Shown here piece by piece: positions 5,291 through 8,450 of a DNA stretch of 8,450 nt; position 1 is the stretch's first letter; every line of letters begins with the position of its first letter. The stretch comes from an uncultured Litorilinea sp. (GTDB lineage: Bacteria > Chloroflexota > Anaerolineae > Caldilineales > Caldilineaceae), in NCBI GenBank assembly GCA_946885925.1, contig CAMPHP010000096.1, positions 1-8,450 of the forward strand, written 5' to 3'. The notes under the pieces were generated by a model that worked only from the letters and a program-made list of their open reading frames with translations, was not told the DNA's origin and made no database searches. The position numbers and the translations under genes were made by a program.

Positions 5291-6152
5291 ACGCATTCTC
5301 CTGCGGCTTGACTGGGAAGTTATTCGCCGTTTGGACGGTCTGCTGCAAGGCGACTACCGCAGCCTCTTTTATGGCTATGGTGTGGACTTTGCCGATCTGC
5401 GCGAGTACCAACCTGGGGACGACATTCGCTACATTGATTGGAACGTTACCGCGCGTATGGATACGCCCTACGTGCGCCAGTATGTCGAAGATCGTGAAAT
5501 TACTGCTTGGTTTCTGCTCGACCTCACTCCTTCGATGGATTTTGGTACGGTACAAAGTCTGAAGCGATCCGTTCTGATTGATTTTGTCACGACCATTGCC
5601 CAACTACTTACACGGCATGGCAACCGTGTCGGGGCTATGTTTTATGGCAACCGGGTTGAACGTACGATTCCGGCGCGCAGCGGGCGCATTCAAGTGCTGC
5701 GCCTGGTCAACGACCTGCTCAAGCAGCCAACTTATGCCACGTCAACAGCCACGAATCTAGCCCAACTCTTGCTCGCAGGATTGCACACGATTAAGCGACG
5801 CTCGTTAGTCTTTATTATTTCCGATTTCATCAGCGAACCAGGGTGGGAGCAGCCGTTGAATCTGCTCAGCCAGCGGCATGAGGTTCTCGCTATCCGCTTG
5901 TGGGATCCGCGTGAAATGGAACTGCCCGATATCGGTCCAGTGATTATGGAGGATGCGGAAACTGGCGAACAACTTTATGTGGATACACATGATCGAAAGT
6001 TCCGCCAGCGTTTTCAAGAGGCGGCGCAGCGACGCCAGGCAGAACTGGCGGAGTCCTTTAAGCGCGCTGGCGTAGACGCCTTGTCGCTCTCGACCGAGGA
6101 AGACCTCGTGCGTGCCATTGTCCGCTTTGCGAAGTTGCGTAAAAGGCGGTAA
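5259..6152 (+). CDS. DUF58 domain protein
   Basis: Predicted 297-residue soluble protein of the DUF58 family, the usual immediate partner of MoxR ATPases. The DUF58 signature is clear at 50-80 (YQPGDDIRYIDW, then an Arg/Glu-rich stretch ending VEDRE). It is followed by a VWA-like fold: D88, T90 and S92 in LLDLTPSM resemble a MIDAS first loop with Thr in place of the first Ser, T165 may supply the second loop, and D189 lies in FIISDF. I see no signal peptide or membrane segment, so it is probably cytosolic like MoxR. Start ATG 5259 has AGAGGTG seven bases upstream, inside moxR. ATG 5265 is a weaker alternative. The 32-base overlap implies near-equal synthesis with MoxR. Biochemical function is unknown for the family; an adaptor between ATPase and membrane VWA proteins is an inference. 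Confidence 0.95.
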   Translation: MNMQTSQSTPERILLRLDWEVIRRLDGLLQGDYRSLFYGYGVDFADLREYQPGDDIRYIDWNVTARMDTPYVRQYVEDREITAWFLLDLTPSMDFGTVQSLKRSVLIDFVTTIAQLLTRHGNRVGAMFYGNRVERTIPARSGRIQVLRLVNDLLKQPTYATSTATNLAQLLLAGLHTIKRRSLVFIISDFISEPGWEQPLNLLSQRHEVLAIRLWDPREMELPDIGPVIMEDAETGEQLYVDTHDRKFRQRFQEAAQRRQAELAESFKRAGVDALSLSTEEDLVRAIVRFAKLRKRR

Positions 6153-6183
6153 GGCAGGCGGTCAGAACCGCGCCCAGGGGGCT

Positions 6184-6211
6184 TCTCTCTGGAAACACAG
6201 CGGCAGAGAGA
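6184..6211. other. Hairpin after the DUF58 gene
   Basis: TCTCTCTG (6184-6191) pairs perfectly with CAGAGAGA (6204-6211) around a 12-base loop. It begins 31 bases past the DUF58 stop. No T tract follows, so it is not a standard intrinsic terminator. It might slow RNA decay from the 3' end or weaken read-through into the second VWA pair. Confidence 0.5.
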
Positions 6212-6242
6212 CACTTGCGGGGTGACAGAATGACGTGCGCCT

Positions 6243-6280
6243 TGTCATACCGGCGAGTCTGCGAGGAGGTATCCCCTCGC
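6243..6280. repeat. Possible dispersed intergenic repeat, copy 2, with hairpin
   Basis: It shares its ends with 31-94: TGTCATACCG (6243-6252) and GAGGTATCCCCT (6266-6277). Its right half forms a hairpin, GCGAGG (6261-6266) with CCTCGC (6275-6280). Just upstream, ATGAC (6230-6234) can pair with GTCAT (6244-6248). An element of this kind in the DUF58-A2 spacer may mark the junction where the second VWA pair was joined. That is inference. Confidence 0.35.
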
Positions 6281-6320
6281 TGTTTAGGTACTTGTAAGAT
6301 GTAGCATCTAGGATGTAGCC

Positions 6321-7334
6321 ATGTCATTTATCTGGCCGGCGATGCTTTTGTTGCTCCTGTTCATTCCGTTGTTTGCCGTGCTCTACGTCCGCATTCAACG
6401 GCAGCGTCAGCAGTTTGCTGCGCGCTATGGCACGCTGGGTATTGTGCAAGATGCCGCCAATCGACCGCTTGGGCCGCGCCGTCATATCCCGGCGATACTC
6501 TTTCTGACCGGTCTGACCATTCTGCTCATATCGCTTGCTCGCCCCGAAGCGGTTGTAAGCCTGCCCAGGCTGCAAGGTACTATCATTCTTGCCTTTGATG
6601 TTTCTGGCAGTATGGCAGCCACCGATCTAGAGCCAACGCGCATGGAAGCAGCGAAAGCAGCCGCGCGCGAGTTTGTGGTGCGCCAACCACCTAGCATGGA
6701 GATCGGTATCGTCGCTTTTAGCGAGGGGGGTCTTGCTGTGCAAGTGCCGACGAATGATCAGGATACGATCCTGGCAACGATTGACCGTCTGGCACCCCAG
6801 CGCGGAACCTCGATTGGACAGGGTATCCTCGTTGCGCTCAACTCGATCTTTGTGGATAGCGAAGCAGAAGCGTCGGCGCGGCTTCTGAGCAATCTAACGC
6901 CGACCGCAACACCGTCACCCACACCTATGCCCGAAGGCGTCTACTCACCCGCTGTGATTGTCATGCTCACCGATGGCGAGAACACCGCGCCACCCGATCC
7001 ATTAGAATCTGCTTTGGTTGCTGCGGATCGGGGTGTGCGGATTCATACCATCGGCATCGGCAGTCAGGAAGGGACCGTGCTAGAGGTTGAGGGCTTTATG
7101 GTGCACACGCGACTTGATGAGGAAATGTTGCAGCAGATCTCTCTACTCACCGACGGCTCTTATTACAATGCAACGAATAAAGAGGAGTTGCTTGGGATTT
7201 ATGAGAATCTCGACCCAGAACTGGTGATCAAGCCGGAAAAGATGGAGATCACAGCGCTTTTTGCGGGGGCTAGCATTCTCATTTTGCTGCTCGGCGGCAC
7301 ATCGTCGCTCTTTTGGTTTAGCCGCGTTCCATGA
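6321..7334 (+). CDS. BatA-like VWA membrane protein (A2)
   Basis: Predicted 337-residue paralogue of A1 (about 74% identical over 177 residues by hand count). It has two N-terminal membrane segments (about 8-24, 57-73), an Arg-rich cytosolic loop, an outward VWA domain (about 88-295) and a C-terminal membrane segment (about 313-333). Unlike A1, its MIDAS follows the family consensus: D93, S95 and S97 in DVSGSM, T163 in RGTSIGQG, and D218 in MLTDGEN. The linker is shorter than in A1 and Thr/Pro-rich (TPTATPSPTP). ATG 6321 has AGGA seven bases upstream (6310-6313). It is 168 bases from the DUF58 stop and only 20 from B2, so A2 and B2 are surely co-transcribed. Whether MoxR-DUF58 transcription reaches it is not clear. 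Confidence 0.93.
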   Translation: MSFIWPAMLLLLLFIPLFAVLYVRIQRQRQQFAARYGTLGIVQDAANRPLGPRRHIPAILFLTGLTILLISLARPEAVVSLPRLQGTIILAFDVSGSMAATDLEPTRMEAAKAAAREFVVRQPPSMEIGIVAFSEGGLAVQVPTNDQDTILATIDRLAPQRGTSIGQGILVALNSIFVDSEAEASARLLSNLTPTATPSPTPMPEGVYSPAVIVMLTDGENTAPPDPLESALVAADRGVRIHTIGIGSQEGTVLEVEGFMVHTRLDEEMLQQISLLTDGSYYNATNKEELLGIYENLDPELVIKPEKMEITALFAGASILILLLGGTSSLFWFSRVP

Positions 7335-7343
7335 TGTTGAATC

Positions 7344-7349
7344 GGAGGT
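7344..7349 (+). promoter_or_regulatory. Ribosome binding site of VWA B2
   Basis: GGAGGT lies five bases before ATG 7355 but only two before ATG 7352. The spacing and the match MDVLWPGF/MDFLWPGF with B1 make 7355 the likely start. Confidence 0.8.
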
Positions 7350-7354
7350 AGATG

Positions 7355-8443
7355 ATGGACGTTCTATGGCCTGGATTCCTCCTCCTGTTGGGGCTTGTTC
7401 CCTTGCTCATCGCTGCATACATTTGGATGCTGCGACGAAGGCGGCGTTTTACGGTGCGCTATTCCAGTTTGTCATTAGTGCGCGATGCGATACCGCGCTA
7501 TTCACGCTGGCGGCGTCACCTACCCTTTGCGATGTTCCTCTTGGCATTGATTAGCTTGGTTTTGGCAGTCAGCCGCCCGGTGAGCATTGTCAGTGTGCCC
7601 GCTGGCAAGACAACCATAATCCTTGCCATAGATGCGTCACGCAGTATGTGCTCGACTGATGTGCCGCCCAACCGCATGGTAGCCGCGCAATCTGCTGCAC
7701 TCTCGTTTATTCGACGCCAGCCAGCCAACACACAGATTGGCATTGTTGCCTTTGCTGGTTTTGCGGCGGTTGTCCAGGAACCCACAACAGACCAGGAAGT
7801 GTTGGAGGATGTTGTTCAGAGCATCACCACGGCACGCAGGACAGCGATTGGCAGTGGGATTCTTTCCTCAATTGATGCGATTGCCGAAGTGGATACCAGT
7901 GTGGCCCCCAGTGTGATGGATGGTTCCGGTGGCATTCAACCTACGGCTGTGCCGAATGGAGCCTATGTACCTGCCATTATTGTCTTGCTGACCGATGGCG
8001 CGAGCAATCGTGGGCCATTGCCTGTGGATGCTGCCCAGCAAGCCGTTGATCGCGGCATCCGTGTCTATACCATCGGCTTTGGTACGGCGAATGGCGCGGC
8101 CATGAATTGTGGGGCGCGCTATGGTGACAGCGACTCGTTTCGTGGCGGTAATGATCAATTTGGTAGCGGCATGGAGCCATTTGGGGGAGGACGGGAATTT
8201 GGCGGTGGCGGGTTCCGCCGGGGAATTGATGAGGATACGCTCAAGGAAGTTGCAGATATGACAGGTGGGATCTACTACTCGGCGGAAAGTGCCGACGAAC
8301 TGCACGAGGTCTTCCAGAATCTGCCGACCTCCTTGATCATGAAGCATGAAACAACGGAAATCAGCGTATTCTTTGCAGCCGCTGGCGCGCTCTTGGCTGT
8401 AGTGGCTGTTGCGCTGTCGCTGCGTTGGAATCCATTGCCTTAA
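7355..8443 (+). CDS. BatB-like VWA membrane protein (B2)
   Basis: Predicted 362-residue paralogue of B1, the same length and about 65% identical over the first 180 residues by hand count. Membrane segments at about 8-24 and 56-73 surround an Arg-rich loop (LRRRRRF, RWRRH). The VWA domain faces outward and a C-terminal membrane segment (about 340-355) ends in SLRWNPLP. MIDAS residues are D93, S95 and S97 (DASRSM), T163 (TAIGSG) and D214 (LLTDG). As in B1 there is an extra segment after the GFGT strand (about 245-290), here strongly Gly/Phe/Arg-rich, with one Cys (C252) in MNC. The gene is complete, ending in TAA seven bases before the window edge. It closes the second VWA pair. Genes further downstream are not visible, so the operon may continue. 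Confidence 0.93.
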   Translation: MDVLWPGFLLLLGLVPLLIAAYIWMLRRRRRFTVRYSSLSLVRDAIPRYSRWRRHLPFAMFLLALISLVLAVSRPVSIVSVPAGKTTIILAIDASRSMCSTDVPPNRMVAAQSAALSFIRRQPANTQIGIVAFAGFAAVVQEPTTDQEVLEDVVQSITTARRTAIGSGILSSIDAIAEVDTSVAPSVMDGSGGIQPTAVPNGAYVPAIIVLLTDGASNRGPLPVDAAQQAVDRGIRVYTIGFGTANGAAMNCGARYGDSDSFRGGNDQFGSGMEPFGGGREFGGGGFRRGIDEDTLKEVADMTGGIYYSAESADELHEVFQNLPTSLIMKHETTEISVFFAAAGALLAVVAVALSLRWNPLP

Positions 8444-8450
8444 AGATATT

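Overview
The window is one gene cluster built around a MoxR-type AAA+ ATPase and von Willebrand factor A (VWA) proteins. All seven supported genes are on the + strand. The proteins look most like those of Chloroflexota, and a Ktedonobacteria-like genome would fit the moderate GC content and long intergenic spacers. That assignment rests on recalled family resemblance, not on a search. I see no rRNA, tRNA, CRISPR array, transposase or integrase.

Layout. Bases 1-799 hold no convincing gene. They contain several short direct repeats, a strong hairpin (425-463), a possible folded leader (561-638) and a 3.5-copy 16-bp tandem repeat (679-734). Then come VWA protein A1 (800-1837) and VWA protein B1 (1918-3006). 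A 284-base spacer with inverted repeats follows. Next is a membrane-anchored trypsin-like protease with no PDZ domain (3291-4151), the MoxR ATPase (4280-5290), and a DUF58 protein (5259-6152) that overlaps moxR by 32 bases. A 168-base spacer with hairpins and a repeat-like element separates these from a second VWA pair, A2 (6321-7334) and B2 (7355-8443).

How the genes may work together. MoxR ATPases are known to be encoded beside DUF58 and BatA/BatB-like VWA proteins, and are thought to act as chaperones or assembly factors using the metal-binding (MIDAS) VWA partners. By the positive-inside rule, the four Bat-like proteins should place their VWA domains outside the membrane. The protease domain should be on that same outer side, while MoxR and DUF58 are cytosolic. 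This suggests an envelope assembly, processing or stress module, but the substrate is not visible.

The most unusual point is that the VWA pair is present twice, once on each side of the protease-moxR-DUF58 core. By hand count A1 and A2 are about 74% identical over the first 177 residues, and B1 and B2 about 65% over the first 180. The cluster therefore looks like a block duplication of a two-gene unit, followed by divergence.
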